DNA of 64,000 nt from Gemmatimonadaceae bacterium. GTDB taxonomy: Bacteria; Gemmatimonadota; Gemmatimonadetes; Gemmatimonadales; Gemmatimonadaceae. The DNA lies in contig JADKJT010000030.1 of assembly GCA_016720905.1 (NCBI GenBank), positions 248,001-312,000 of the forward strand, in the 5' to 3' direction. The translations under genes were made by a program, and so were the position numbers. Position 1 is the first letter of the stretch. Each line of letters opens with the position of its first letter. Positions 54,667-64,000 of the stretch are shown piece after piece. The notes beneath the pieces are model-generated. The model made no database searches, was not told the DNA's origin, and saw only the letters and a list, made by a program, of their open reading frames with translations.

Positions 54667-57600
54667 ATGGGTCTCCCGCGACTTCTCGACGCTGTCGAAG
54701 CGTTACCGGCGTTTTCCCGTGTGCTGAAGGCATTGCCGGGCCCGGGCGTTTCGCTGCGCGTTGGTGGGCTGGCCGGCAGCAGCGATGCCGTGCTGATCGC
54801 TGCGCTCGCGCGCGCCATGCCGCAACGACTGGTGGTGGTCGTCGCCGACCAGCTTGCGGAAGCCGAACGGTGGCTTGCCGACCTGCAGTCGCTGGTTGAC
54901 GACATTCCGGTGGCGCTGTATCCGCCGCGCGAAGGTTTCGGGGAAGTGGAACCGCACGCCGAAGTGGCCGGTGAGCGGGTGGAGACGCTGGAAAAACTGG
55001 GCCGAAGCCGCGTGCGATTGTTGCTGACGACGGCCCGCGCCATTCTCGAGCAGACGCCGCTGCCGCGCGCCTTGGCCGGTGCGCGACTGGAACTACGCAA
55101 GGGCGATGTGCGACGTCCGGAAGAGTTGTCCGCCCACCTGGAATCCATCGGGTTTGAGCGGGTGACGATGGTGGAGGACGTCGCGCAGTTCTCGGTGCGC
55201 GGTGGCATTTTCGATATCTATTCGTTTGGCATGGCCGAGCCGGTGCGCCTCGAATTCTGGGGCGACGATATCGTCGAGCTGCGGCACTTCGACCTGAATT
55301 CGCAGCGCAGCACGCGGGACGCCGACCTGGCGCTCATTCTGCCGGTGGATGGCCGCGTGAAGGATGAAACCGGCACGCTCGAGCGCGTCACGCTGCCGGA
55401 GTTGTGGCCCCCCGATGCCATCGTGGTGATGCCAACCGGGGGCTCGGTGCTGCCGGAGCTGGTGCGCACCTGGGAGGAGGCTGAACATCATATCGAGTTG
55501 GCGCGCCGTCGAGGCGAGGCCTTTGTCTCGCGCGCCTCGCTGTTTGTGCCACCACCGCAGATGGCGTCGCGGCTGGCGCGCTTTGGCACGCTGCGTCTGG
55601 CGCCACCGCCGCAGCGCGCCGCGAGTGCTTCCAGTGCCGATGTGCAGCCGGCGGGACCCGATCCCGACATCGCCTTCGCGATCCGACCGCCGGAAACCAT
55701 TTCGCGCGACCTGCGCGTGCTGCGCCGCCTGCAACGTGACGGATTGCACACGGTCATCCTGTGCGACAATGCGGGACAGGCGGAACGTCTCGACGAGCTG
55801 CTGGGTGAAGACGGACCCATCGCCGCGTCGCTGACCATCGGCGTGTTGGGTGGCGGCTTCATCGTGCCGAACGTGGTGCGCGTGCTCACCGACCACGAGA
55901 TCTTCCGCCGTGACCGGCGTCTGCGCCGCACGCGCAAGTACACCACGGGATCGGCGCTCGACTCGCTGGGCGCCCTCAAGGCCGGCGACTACGTGGTGCA
56001 CCTCGAGCACGGCATCGGCATCTATCGCGGCATCGAAAAGATCTTCGTTCGCGAAAGCACGATCGAGGCGGCGGTCATCGAGTACGAAGGCGGTGATCGC
56101 CTGAACGTGCCCTTGTATCGCATCGATCAGATCGAGCGATATCGCAGCGCCCATGACGTGTCCGAGGACGCCCCGGCGCCGCGACTGCACAAGCTGGGCG
56201 GCAATCGCTGGAAGCAGCAGCGCGAGAAGACCCGCATGGCGATTCTCGAGATGACGCAGGAGCTGCTCGACCTCTATGCGCGTCGCAAGATCAGTACGCG
56301 GCCGCCGCACGCGGTCGATGGCGCGTGGCAACGGCAGTTGGAAAGTTCATTTCTGTTTGAAGACACGCCCGATCAACGCAAGGCCACCACCGACGTCAAG
56401 CGGGACCTCGAGAGCGATCGCCCCATGGACCGGCTGCTGGTGGGCGACGTCGGCTACGGCAAGACCGAGATCGCGATACGCGCCGCCTTCAAAGCCGTGC
56501 AGAGCGGGCGGCAGGTGGCCGTGCTGGTGCCAACCACGATCCTGGCCGAGCAGCACGCCCGCAGCTTTGGCGATCGGCTGGCGGACTTTCCCGTCACGAT
56601 CGAAGTGATGAGCCGATTCCAGACCGCGAAGGAGCAGGCCGTGGTCGTGGAGAAGCTGCGCAAGAAGCAGGTCGACATCGTCATCGGCACGCACCGATTG
56701 CTCAGCCCCGACGTGCAGTTTGCCGACCTGGGACTCATTGTGGTGGATGAAGAGCATCGCTTCGGCGTGAAGCACAAGGAGCGGCTCAAGCAGCTCAAGC
56801 TGCAGACCGATGTGCTGACGCTGACGGCCACGCCGATCCCGCGCACGTTGCACCAATCGCTGGCCGGCCTGCGCGATCTCACCATCATGCAGACACCGCC
56901 GCGCGATCGATCGCCCGTGCTCACCTTCGTCGAGCCGTGGGACGACGCCCTCATCGAAGAAGCGGTCTCCCGCGAACTCGATCGCGGCGGGCAGGTGTTC
57001 TTCGTGCACAACCGCATCGAGACGATTCAGGCCATCGCCGATCATATCCAGCGCCTGGTGCCCCGGGCCAAGGTGGATATCGGCCATGGTCAGATGAAGG
57101 AGCGCGACCTTGAATCGGTGATGAGTCGATTTGTCGAGGGCGAGGTGGACATTCTCGTGTCCACACTGATTGTCGAGAGCGGGCTGGATGTGCCCAACGC
57201 CAACACCATGCTGGTCAATCGGGCCGACCACCTGGGGCTGGCCCAGTTGTATCAGTTGCGGGGGCGGGTGGGCCGGTCGCACCGACGGGCCTACTGTTTC
57301 CTGCTGGTGCCTGACCGCATCGATGACGATGCCGAGCGACGCCTGGCCGTGCTGGAACACCACACGGAACTGGGTTCAGGGTACCGGATTGCGCTCAAGG
57401 ACCTGGAAATGCGCGGAGCGGGCAATCTCCTTGGTCCCGAACAGTCGGGATTCGTCCACTCGGTGGGGTTTGACCTCTACCTCCGCCTGCTGGACGAGAC
57501 GGTGCGCCAGCTGTCCGAGGGCGACGGCCAGAAGGCCTGGATCCCGGCCGACGTCTCGTTGGACTTCGCGTCGTACTTACCGGACGACTACATCGTGTCA

Positions 57601-57978
57601 CAGGACGCCAAGCTGGATGTCTACCGCCGGCTCACCGCCATGCGGGCGTCCAAGGACATCGAGGCCCTGCAGGCCGAGGTCCGGGACCGGTTCGGCCCGT
57701 TGCCGCCCTCGGCCCTGGCTCTCTTCGGCAGCGCCATGCTGCGGGTGCTCGGGGCCACCCTCGGAGTGGACGGGGTGCTTGTGCGCGCCTCCGAAGCCCG
57801 TGTTAGTTTCAGGGCTGACGCTATTCCGCGCCTCAAAGGGCTGTCGTCGGCGTTCCACGAGGTCCAGTTCCAGGTGGACGTTCGGCGGACGCAACCGTTG
57901 GCACTCAAACTGACCCGGTTGGGCGGCGCGGAAATGCTCGAGGGGCTGGTGCGCGCGTTACGGGCGTTGGCCGCTTGA
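54667..57978 (+). CDS. mfd: Transcription-repair coupling factor
   Basis: 1103 residues from ATG 54667. It displaces stalled RNA polymerase and recruits UvrA. UvrB-homology domains lead (YPPREGFGEVEPH), then the RNA-polymerase interaction domain (GALKAGDYVVHLEHGIGIYRG, LNVPLYRIDQIERY), then the RecG-like motor with LLVGDVGYGKTEIAIRAA, VPTTILAEQH, VVDEEHRFGVKH, TATPIPRTL and QLRGRVGRSHRRAYC. The C-terminal TRCF domain is present. Residues 370-400 hold a short Ala/Ser/Pro-rich linker. UvrA is also in the window. Confidence 0.95.
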   Translation: MGLPRLLDAVEALPAFSRVLKALPGPGVSLRVGGLAGSSDAVLIAALARAMPQRLVVVVADQLAEAERWLADLQSLVDDIPVALYPPREGFGEVEPHAEVAGERVETLEKLGRSRVRLLLTTARAILEQTPLPRALAGARLELRKGDVRRPEELSAHLESIGFERVTMVEDVAQFSVRGGIFDIYSFGMAEPVRLEFWGDDIVELRHFDLNSQRSTRDADLALILPVDGRVKDETGTLERVTLPELWPPDAIVVMPTGGSVLPELVRTWEEAEHHIELARRRGEAFVSRASLFVPPPQMASRLARFGTLRLAPPPQRAASASSADVQPAGPDPDIAFAIRPPETISRDLRVLRRLQRDGLHTVILCDNAGQAERLDELLGEDGPIAASLTIGVLGGGFIVPNVVRVLTDHEIFRRDRRLRRTRKYTTGSALDSLGALKAGDYVVHLEHGIGIYRGIEKIFVRESTIEAAVIEYEGGDRLNVPLYRIDQIERYRSAHDVSEDAPAPRLHKLGGNRWKQQREKTRMAILEMTQELLDLYARRKISTRPPHAVDGAWQRQLESSFLFEDTPDQRKATTDVKRDLESDRPMDRLLVGDVGYGKTEIAIRAAFKAVQSGRQVAVLVPTTILAEQHARSFGDRLADFPVTIEVMSRFQTAKEQAVVVEKLRKKQVDIVIGTHRLLSPDVQFADLGLIVVDEEHRFGVKHKERLKQLKLQTDVLTLTATPIPRTLHQSLAGLRDLTIMQTPPRDRSPVLTFVEPWDDALIEEAVSRELDRGGQVFFVHNRIETIQAIADHIQRLVPRAKVDIGHGQMKERDLESVMSRFVEGEVDILVSTLIVESGLDVPNANTMLVNRADHLGLAQLYQLRGRVGRSHRRAYCFLLVPDRIDDDAERRLAVLEHHTELGSGYRIALKDLEMRGAGNLLGPEQSGFVHSVGFDLYLRLLDETVRQLSEGDGQKAWIPADVSLDFASYLPDDYIVSQDAKLDVYRRLTAMRASKDIEALQAEVRDRFGPLPPSALALFGSAMLRVLGATLGVDGVLVRASEARVSFRADAIPRLKGLSSAFHEVQFQVDVRRTQPLALKLTRLGGAEMLEGLVRALRALAA

Positions 57979-58072
57979 GGGGAGTTGGACGAATACGGTC
58001 GGCAACCTCTGCCGCGCCGTCGGGGTCCCACTTCCATAACCTCCTATCACTCCGGTACCGGAGTTCGACTCG

Positions 58073-59512
58073 ATGACATCGTATCGTTTGCCAGCTCTTG
58101 CCGCTGTCGACTTCGCCATCGCGTGTGGCGCCTCCAATCCCGATGTGGCCGCCAAGGTGGGCGGGCAACAACTCTCCGTCACGCGACTGGCCGATATCCT
58201 CGGCACCTCGCAGGCGCCGCTGGAAAAGGACGTCGCTCGCTCCATCGCCGAGCTGTGGGTCAACTATCAGTTGATCGGCATGGCGGCTTCGAAGGGCGAT
58301 TCCATGAGCGACAAGAAGACGATGGACGACGCGCTCTGGTCGAGCATTGAGAACATGCGGGTGAAGAAGTTCTATGACACGTATCAGAAGACGTGGGACA
58401 CCGTCAAGGTGGGCACGGACGAAGAGCGCTACAACGCCGGCGAAGGCATGGCCGCTCGTCACATCCTGGTGAAGGTGGAAGCGAACGCCACCCCTGAGCA
58501 GCGCGAAGCCGCGCGCAAGAAGGCCGAAGCCATTCGTGCCGAAGCGACGCCCGCCAACTTCATCAAGCTCACCGCCAAGAGTGACGAACCGGGGGCGGCC
58601 GAACGTGGTGGCGATCTCGGCTTGTTCGGGAAGGGACAGATGGTGGCCGCTTTCGAGAAGTGCGTCATGGACATCAAGCCGGGCGAGATCAGCCCGGTCT
58701 GCCAGACGGAGTTCGGCTACCATGTCATTCTCCGCTCGTCGTATGCGGACGTGAAAGACAAGTTCGCGCCGTTGGCCAAGCAGCGGAACACGGCCATCGC
58801 CGACAGTGTGTACCTCGCAGGAGCGGAGAAGGCGGCCAAGGTTGAGCTGAGCAGCGGCGCGGCGATCACGGCCAAGGCCATCGCGCGCAATTCGCTCGGC
58901 TACGTCAAGGACAACAAGGCCATCGCCACGTACAAGGGCGGGGAACTGACGAACTCCGAATTCGCCGACTGGCTGGGCGCCTATCCGCCCCAGTCCCAGG
59001 TCAAGCCACAGTTGATTGGTGCGCCGGATACGCTGGTGGAAAAGTTTGTCAAGCAGATTGTACGCAACGAGCTGATGTTGCGGGCGGCCGACAGCACCAA
59101 GATGACGGTGGACACGGCCGAGATGGGCAATCTCTACCTGAACTTCAAGAACGCAGTCACGCAGACGTGGACGGCGTTGGGCATTGACCCGGCCAAGCTG
59201 GCCGACAGCGCGAAGACCGGCGGCGACAAGGCCAAGATTGCGGCCGCGCGTATCGAGACGTTCTTCGACAAGCTCGTGAAGAACGAAGCGCAGTTTGTCG
59301 ACGTGCCGTATCCGGTGGCACGCGCACTGCAGCACAAGTTTGACTACGCGGTGAACGACGCCGGCCTCGATAAGGTGGTCGAGCGGGCGAAGACGGTGCG
59401 CGCCACGGCCGATTCGCTCAAGGCCAAGCAGGGTCCGCCTCCGGGCGCGCCGGCTCCGGGAGCCGCTCCGATTCCCACCAAGCCGCCAGTCCCGCCCGCT
59501 CAGAAACCTTGA
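58073..59512 (+). CDS. PpiC-type peptidyl-prolyl isomerase, exported
   Basis: 479 residues. N-terminus RLPALAAVDFAIACGAS looks like a lipoprotein signal with a cysteine at 18, but an Asp in the hydrophobic stretch is odd. A SurA-like N-terminal region is followed by a parvulin domain (ARHILVKVEANATPEQREAA ... GGDLGLFGKGQMVAAFEKCV ... FGYHVILRSSY). The C-terminal 200 residues are helical and end in a Pro-rich tail (PPGAPAPGAAPIPTKPP). Likely a periplasmic folding factor. No ribosome site is clear at the ATG. Confidence 0.85.
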   Translation: MTSYRLPALAAVDFAIACGASNPDVAAKVGGQQLSVTRLADILGTSQAPLEKDVARSIAELWVNYQLIGMAASKGDSMSDKKTMDDALWSSIENMRVKKFYDTYQKTWDTVKVGTDEERYNAGEGMAARHILVKVEANATPEQREAARKKAEAIRAEATPANFIKLTAKSDEPGAAERGGDLGLFGKGQMVAAFEKCVMDIKPGEISPVCQTEFGYHVILRSSYADVKDKFAPLAKQRNTAIADSVYLAGAEKAAKVELSSGAAITAKAIARNSLGYVKDNKAIATYKGGELTNSEFADWLGAYPPQSQVKPQLIGAPDTLVEKFVKQIVRNELMLRAADSTKMTVDTAEMGNLYLNFKNAVTQTWTALGIDPAKLADSAKTGGDKAKIAAARIETFFDKLVKNEAQFVDVPYPVARALQHKFDYAVNDAGLDKVVERAKTVRATADSLKAKQGPPPGAPAPGAAPIPTKPPVPPAQKP

Positions 59513-59575
59513 TCCACTAAACGGGTAATCACCCAAATAACACGTACACTACCTCGCTTCCTGACCGGCGCCGCG

Positions 59576-60982
59576 TTGTTTGCGGCGCCGCTGTCACTTT
59601 GCCTTGTGATATCGCCGATGGCGCAGGGGCTGGTGGCGCAGGCGGCGCCTGCCAAGCCGACGCCCAAGGACTCGGCCACCAAACCGGCGGCCAAGGACAC
59701 CACGAAAACGCTGCCGGTGGACGGCATCGCTGCCGTCGTGGGTGATCAGGTTGTCCTGATCTCCGAGGTCACGGCCGAGGCCTTGCGGCGCCGGTCAGCC
59801 GGCATGCAGATCAACACCAAGGCGGAGTTCGACAAGCTTCTCACCGAGGTGCGTGATCAACTGCTGGAAGCCGAGCTGCTGGTACAGAAGGCCAAGGCCG
59901 AAAAGATCGAAGTCAACGAAGCGGAGTTGACGCGCTCGGTGGATGATCAGGAGAAGAAGATCAAGGTCCAGTTCAAGACCGAACTGGAGTTCCGGACGGC
60001 GCTCAAGGAAAACGGCTTCGGATCGTACGACGAATGGCGCAAGATGCAGACCGATCTGCTCAAGCGCGACAATTACCAGCGTGACCTCATCCAGAAGCTC
60101 AAGCGTGACGGCAAGATGACGGCCGTCAACGTGAGTGAAGCGGAGGTCACTGAGGCCTACGAGGCCAACAAGTCGCGGCTGCCGCGCAAGGAAGCGCGCA
60201 TCGGCCTGCGGCAAATCGTGCTGGCGACGAAGCCGTCGGAATCGTCCAAGAAAAAGACGCGCGCCAAGATCGATTCATTGCGGGCGGAGTTGGAGAAGCA
60301 TCCGGAGGACTTCGAGAACATCGCCAAGAAGGAGTCGATGGACCCGGCGTCGAAGGAGTTGGGTGGCGATCTGGGATGGAACCGGCGCGGTCGGATGGTG
60401 CCGGAATTCGATCGCATGATGTTCGCCCTCAACCCCGGTGTCATCAGTCCGGTGGTGGAGACGTCATTCGGCTACCACATCATTCGCGTTGACCGTGTGC
60501 AGCCAGCCGAGGTGAAGGCTCGGCACATCCTGCTCAGTTGGACCCTCGACTCGGCCGATGAAGCGCGCTCGAAGGTGCTGGCCGACTCGGTCGCGACGGT
60601 GTGGCGCAAGGGCGGGAATTTCGATTCACTCAGCGTGCGTTTCCACGATCTGGCGGGCGGCGAGGAGAAGACCATTCCCGAGTATCCGCGCGATTCGCTG
60701 CCAGAGGTGTATCGCAACGCGATTGAAGGAAAGAAGCTCAACGAGATTCTCGATCCGTTCGCCATCCCCAGCGGTCAACCCGGCATCAACAAGTTCGTGA
60801 TCGCGCAGATCACCTTTTTGGACGAAGCCGGCGCATACACGTTGGCCGAGATGCGTGAACGCATTCGCTCCCAGTTGTCGGAAGAACGCAGCATGCGTCG
60901 TCTCATCGACACGCTCAAGAAGCAGACCTATGTCTCCGTGCGCTACGATCCAACGAAAGTGAGCGCACCGATCGTCCCATGA
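59576..60982 (+). CDS. SurA-like periplasmic chaperone with two PpiC domains
   Basis: 468 residues if started at TTG 59576. A hydrophobic stretch (PLSLCLVISPMAQGLVAQA) suggests a signal peptide, but basic residues needed before it lie upstream in the same open frame (59513-59575), where no ATG or GTG is found. The start may be non-standard. SurA-like region LPVDGIAAVVGDQVVLISEV, then two parvulin-like domains (RIGLRQIVLATKP ... GGDLGWNRRGRMVPEFDRM ... SFGYHIIRVDR and KARHILLSW onward). Acts on outer membrane protein folding. ATGA overlap with pdxA. Confidence 0.87.
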   Translation: MFAAPLSLCLVISPMAQGLVAQAAPAKPTPKDSATKPAAKDTTKTLPVDGIAAVVGDQVVLISEVTAEALRRRSAGMQINTKAEFDKLLTEVRDQLLEAELLVQKAKAEKIEVNEAELTRSVDDQEKKIKVQFKTELEFRTALKENGFGSYDEWRKMQTDLLKRDNYQRDLIQKLKRDGKMTAVNVSEAEVTEAYEANKSRLPRKEARIGLRQIVLATKPSESSKKKTRAKIDSLRAELEKHPEDFENIAKKESMDPASKELGGDLGWNRRGRMVPEFDRMMFALNPGVISPVVETSFGYHIIRVDRVQPAEVKARHILLSWTLDSADEARSKVLADSVATVWRKGGNFDSLSVRFHDLAGGEEKTIPEYPRDSLPEVYRNAIEGKKLNEILDPFAIPSGQPGINKFVIAQITFLDEAGAYTLAEMRERIRSQLSEERSMRRLIDTLKKQTYVSVRYDPTKVSAPIVP

Positions 60983-61887
60983 TGCCGCCACGGCGGCCGC
61001 GGATTGGCGTCACACTGGGCGATCCGCGGGGCGTGGGTCCGGAAATCGTGCGCAAGTCGCTGGCCGACGCGCGCATTGGGTCGCTTGAGGTGGACTGGCT
61101 GGTGGTCGGCCCGAGCGGTACCGAACAGCCTGCGGCCGAGGTGACCGGTTCGTGGATGCCGGGCGGTGATGCCGTGCGGGACGCGGCGCAGGCCGGTCGT
61201 CTGGCCGGAGACGCCGTGCGACGGGCCGCCGAGTTGGCCATGGAGGGCGCCCTCGATGGCCTCGTCACCGCGCCACTGGACAAAGCGGCGCTTCATGCTG
61301 GCGGCTACGACTATCCAGGGCATACGGAGATGCTGGGCGCCATTGCCGGATGTCCGACCACGATGATGCTGGCGTCAGACCGGCTCCGTGTGGTCTTGGC
61401 CACTACGCACATCGCGCTGCGGGACGTCCCGGCGGCGCTCACGCACGACCGTATCGTGCAGGCCGCATCGGCCACCCGGAAGGGACTGCGCGATGGCTTC
61501 GGCATTGAGCAGCCGCGCATTGCCCTGTGTGCGCTCAATCCGCACGCCGGCGATGGCGGGCGTTTCGGGAACGAGGACACACGACTGCTGGCCCCAGCGG
61601 CGCGAGCCGCTGACATTTCGGGACCGTTCCCCGCAGACACCGTCTTCGTGCGCGCGATGCGCGGGGAGTTCGACGCGGTCATCGCACCGTATCACGATGT
61701 CGGCATGACCGCCATCAAGGTCGCGTCGTTCGGTGAAGCGGTGAATGTCACGCTGGGGCTGCCGTTCGTGCGAACGTCACCCGATCACGGCACGGCGATC
61801 GATATTGCCGGGAAGGGCATCGCATCGGCCGAAAGCATGGTCGCGGCGATGCAGATGGCGGTCAGGCTGGTGAGGCGACGGCCCTAG
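60979..61887 (+). CDS. pdxA: 4-hydroxythreonine-4-phosphate dehydrogenase
   Basis: 302 residues from ATG 60979. It oxidises 4-phosphohydroxy-threonine in pyridoxal phosphate synthesis. Blocks: IGVTLGDPRGVGPEIV, VTAPLDKAALHAGGYDYPGHTEML with a metal-site histidine, ATTHIALRDVP, CALNPHAGDGGRFGNED, IAPYHDVGMTAIKV and FVRTSPDHGTAIDIAGKG. In E. coli surA is also followed by pdxA, so the gene order is conserved. Slightly short, but complete. Confidence 0.95.
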   Translation: MMPPRRPRIGVTLGDPRGVGPEIVRKSLADARIGSLEVDWLVVGPSGTEQPAAEVTGSWMPGGDAVRDAAQAGRLAGDAVRRAAELAMEGALDGLVTAPLDKAALHAGGYDYPGHTEMLGAIAGCPTTMMLASDRLRVVLATTHIALRDVPAALTHDRIVQAASATRKGLRDGFGIEQPRIALCALNPHAGDGGRFGNEDTRLLAPAARAADISGPFPADTVFVRAMRGEFDAVIAPYHDVGMTAIKVASFGEAVNVTLGLPFVRTSPDHGTAIDIAGKGIASAESMVAAMQMAVRLVRRRP

Positions 61888-61890
61888 GTT

Positions 61891-61933
61891 CTCGCGGGAC
61901 GCGAGGCGCCTGCGAATCCGGGAATCCGCAGGC
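61891..61933 (+). terminator. Two hairpins after pdxA
   Basis: CTCGCG-GGA-CGCGAG (61891-61905) and GCCTGCG/CGCAGGC (61908-61914 with 61927-61933) follow the pdxA stop, then TATTTCGCTT. Likely terminates pdxA. It is convergent with the small acidic gene. Confidence 0.6.
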
Positions 61934-61956
61934 TATTTCGCTTCAAGGGCTCGTCC

Positions 61957-62145
61957 TCAGGGCGAAAGCTCTTCCTCGGGCTCTTTTGGTATTTCCTGCT
62001 CGCCGGTCTCTCCGCGGCGCTGTTCGTACTCCGGACGTTCGCTGTAACCGTACCCACCGAACACTTCGCCCCCGCGCATGTAGTCATGGCCATACCCTCT
62101 GCCAATCGGGTAGCCGTCGGCTGTGCGCTTCTCCTGCTCGTGCAT
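61957..62145 (-). CDS. Small acidic Gly/Tyr-rich protein
   Basis: 62 residues from ATG 62145, with a strong GAGGAGG ribosome site seven bases upstream. Many Gly and Tyr (YPIGRGYGHDYMRGGEVFGG, then YGYSERPEYEQ) and a Glu/Pro-rich tail. No signal or membrane segment and no known family. The clear ribosome site and separate position between pdxA and typA support a real gene; function unknown. Confidence 0.65.
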   Translation of the reverse strand: MHEQEKRTADGYPIGRGYGHDYMRGGEVFGGYGYSERPEYEQRRGETGEQEIPKEPEEELSP

Positions 62146-62317
62146 CAGAGCCTCCTCAAGCGGGTGTCCTGACACGGTACGAATATTTTCACGGGGAGGC
62201 AAGCACGGCGAGGGCGAAAGCCGCTGTCCGTCCAACGGGTGACCGGCGTCACCGGTCGCGGTCACGTAACGGTTTCTGGGAAAAGCACTTAAGGCGCGGA
62301 TCCAGAGCCCGGAGGCA

Positions 62318-62347
62318 TTGAATACTGGTACTGGACTCCGCTATGTT
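62318..62347 (+). promoter_or_regulatory. Promoter candidate for typA
   Basis: TTGAAT (62318-62323) and TATGTT (62342-62347) are 18 bases apart. A start six to eight bases later would give a leader of only a few bases before ATG 62356. The sequence AAGG also lies near the start. The rest of 62146-62317 shows no gene. Confidence 0.4.
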
Positions 62348-62355
62348 TTAAGGCT

Positions 62356-64000
<1,645 letters not shown>

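Overview
The window is a GC-rich, densely packed bacterial chromosome segment with no plasmid, phage or insertion-sequence genes. Several traits recall Gemmatimonadota (relatives of Gemmatimonas), but this is inferred from protein style and not from a marker gene: TonB-dependent receptors with glycine-rich tails, M16 peptidase pairs, Sec and Tat-exported proteins, frequent GTG/TTG starts and many 4-nt ATGA/GTGA overlaps.

Layout. 1-3600: a methionine operon on the minus strand, with a SAM-II-like riboswitch, then metY (O-acetylhomoserine sulfhydrylase), then one ORF that fuses homoserine O-acetyltransferase (MetX) to homoserine dehydrogenase (Hom) and runs off the left edge. 3.8-6.9 kb: ackA, purK, purE. 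7.1-8.0 kb: a bactofilin coupled to a zinc-ribbon protein. 8.0-11.8 kb: a rhodanese and two M16 peptidase-family proteins, one catalytic and one not. 11.8-16.1 kb: an APC permease, a frameshifted MOSC gene and a convergent Tat amidase frameshifted in a 15-bp tandem repeat, with a large palindromic repeat between them. 16.2-20.0 kb: DUF350 protein, lytic transglycosylase, glycine-zipper protein, an acyltransferase-3/SGNH enzyme and tRNA-Asn(GTT). 20.1-28.0 kb: uvrA divergent from an ABC exporter, PP2C phosphatase, small genes and an HD phosphohydrolase.

28.3-33.8 kb: a long TonB-dependent receptor with an unusual C-terminal extension, followed by a propeller-like exported protein with collagen-like and glycine-rich inserts. 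33.9-39.8 kb: pckA, a matrixin-like lipoprotein protease, a barrel-like protein, a small His/Cys-bearing exported peptide and a second TonB receptor. 39.9-51.6 kb: a long collinear minus-strand block lepA, GT9 glycosyltransferase, ROK kinase, PfkB kinase, STAS-ATPase, STAS-like protein, small barrel-like protein, cystathionine-type PLP enzyme, ftsE, ftsX, envC-like gene, nfo. A second copy of the palindromic repeat lies before nfo. 51.8-64.0 kb: DUF58 and BatA-like genes, mfd, two PpiC-type chaperones, pdxA, a small acidic protein and typA, which is cut by the right edge.

Points of most interest: the MetX-Hom fusion under a SAM-II-like element, the two copies of the heptamer-built palindrome, the two single-base frameshifts, the extended TonB receptor with its glycine-rich partner, and a partner-switch-like STAS/ATPase pair beside the ftsEX-envC division genes.
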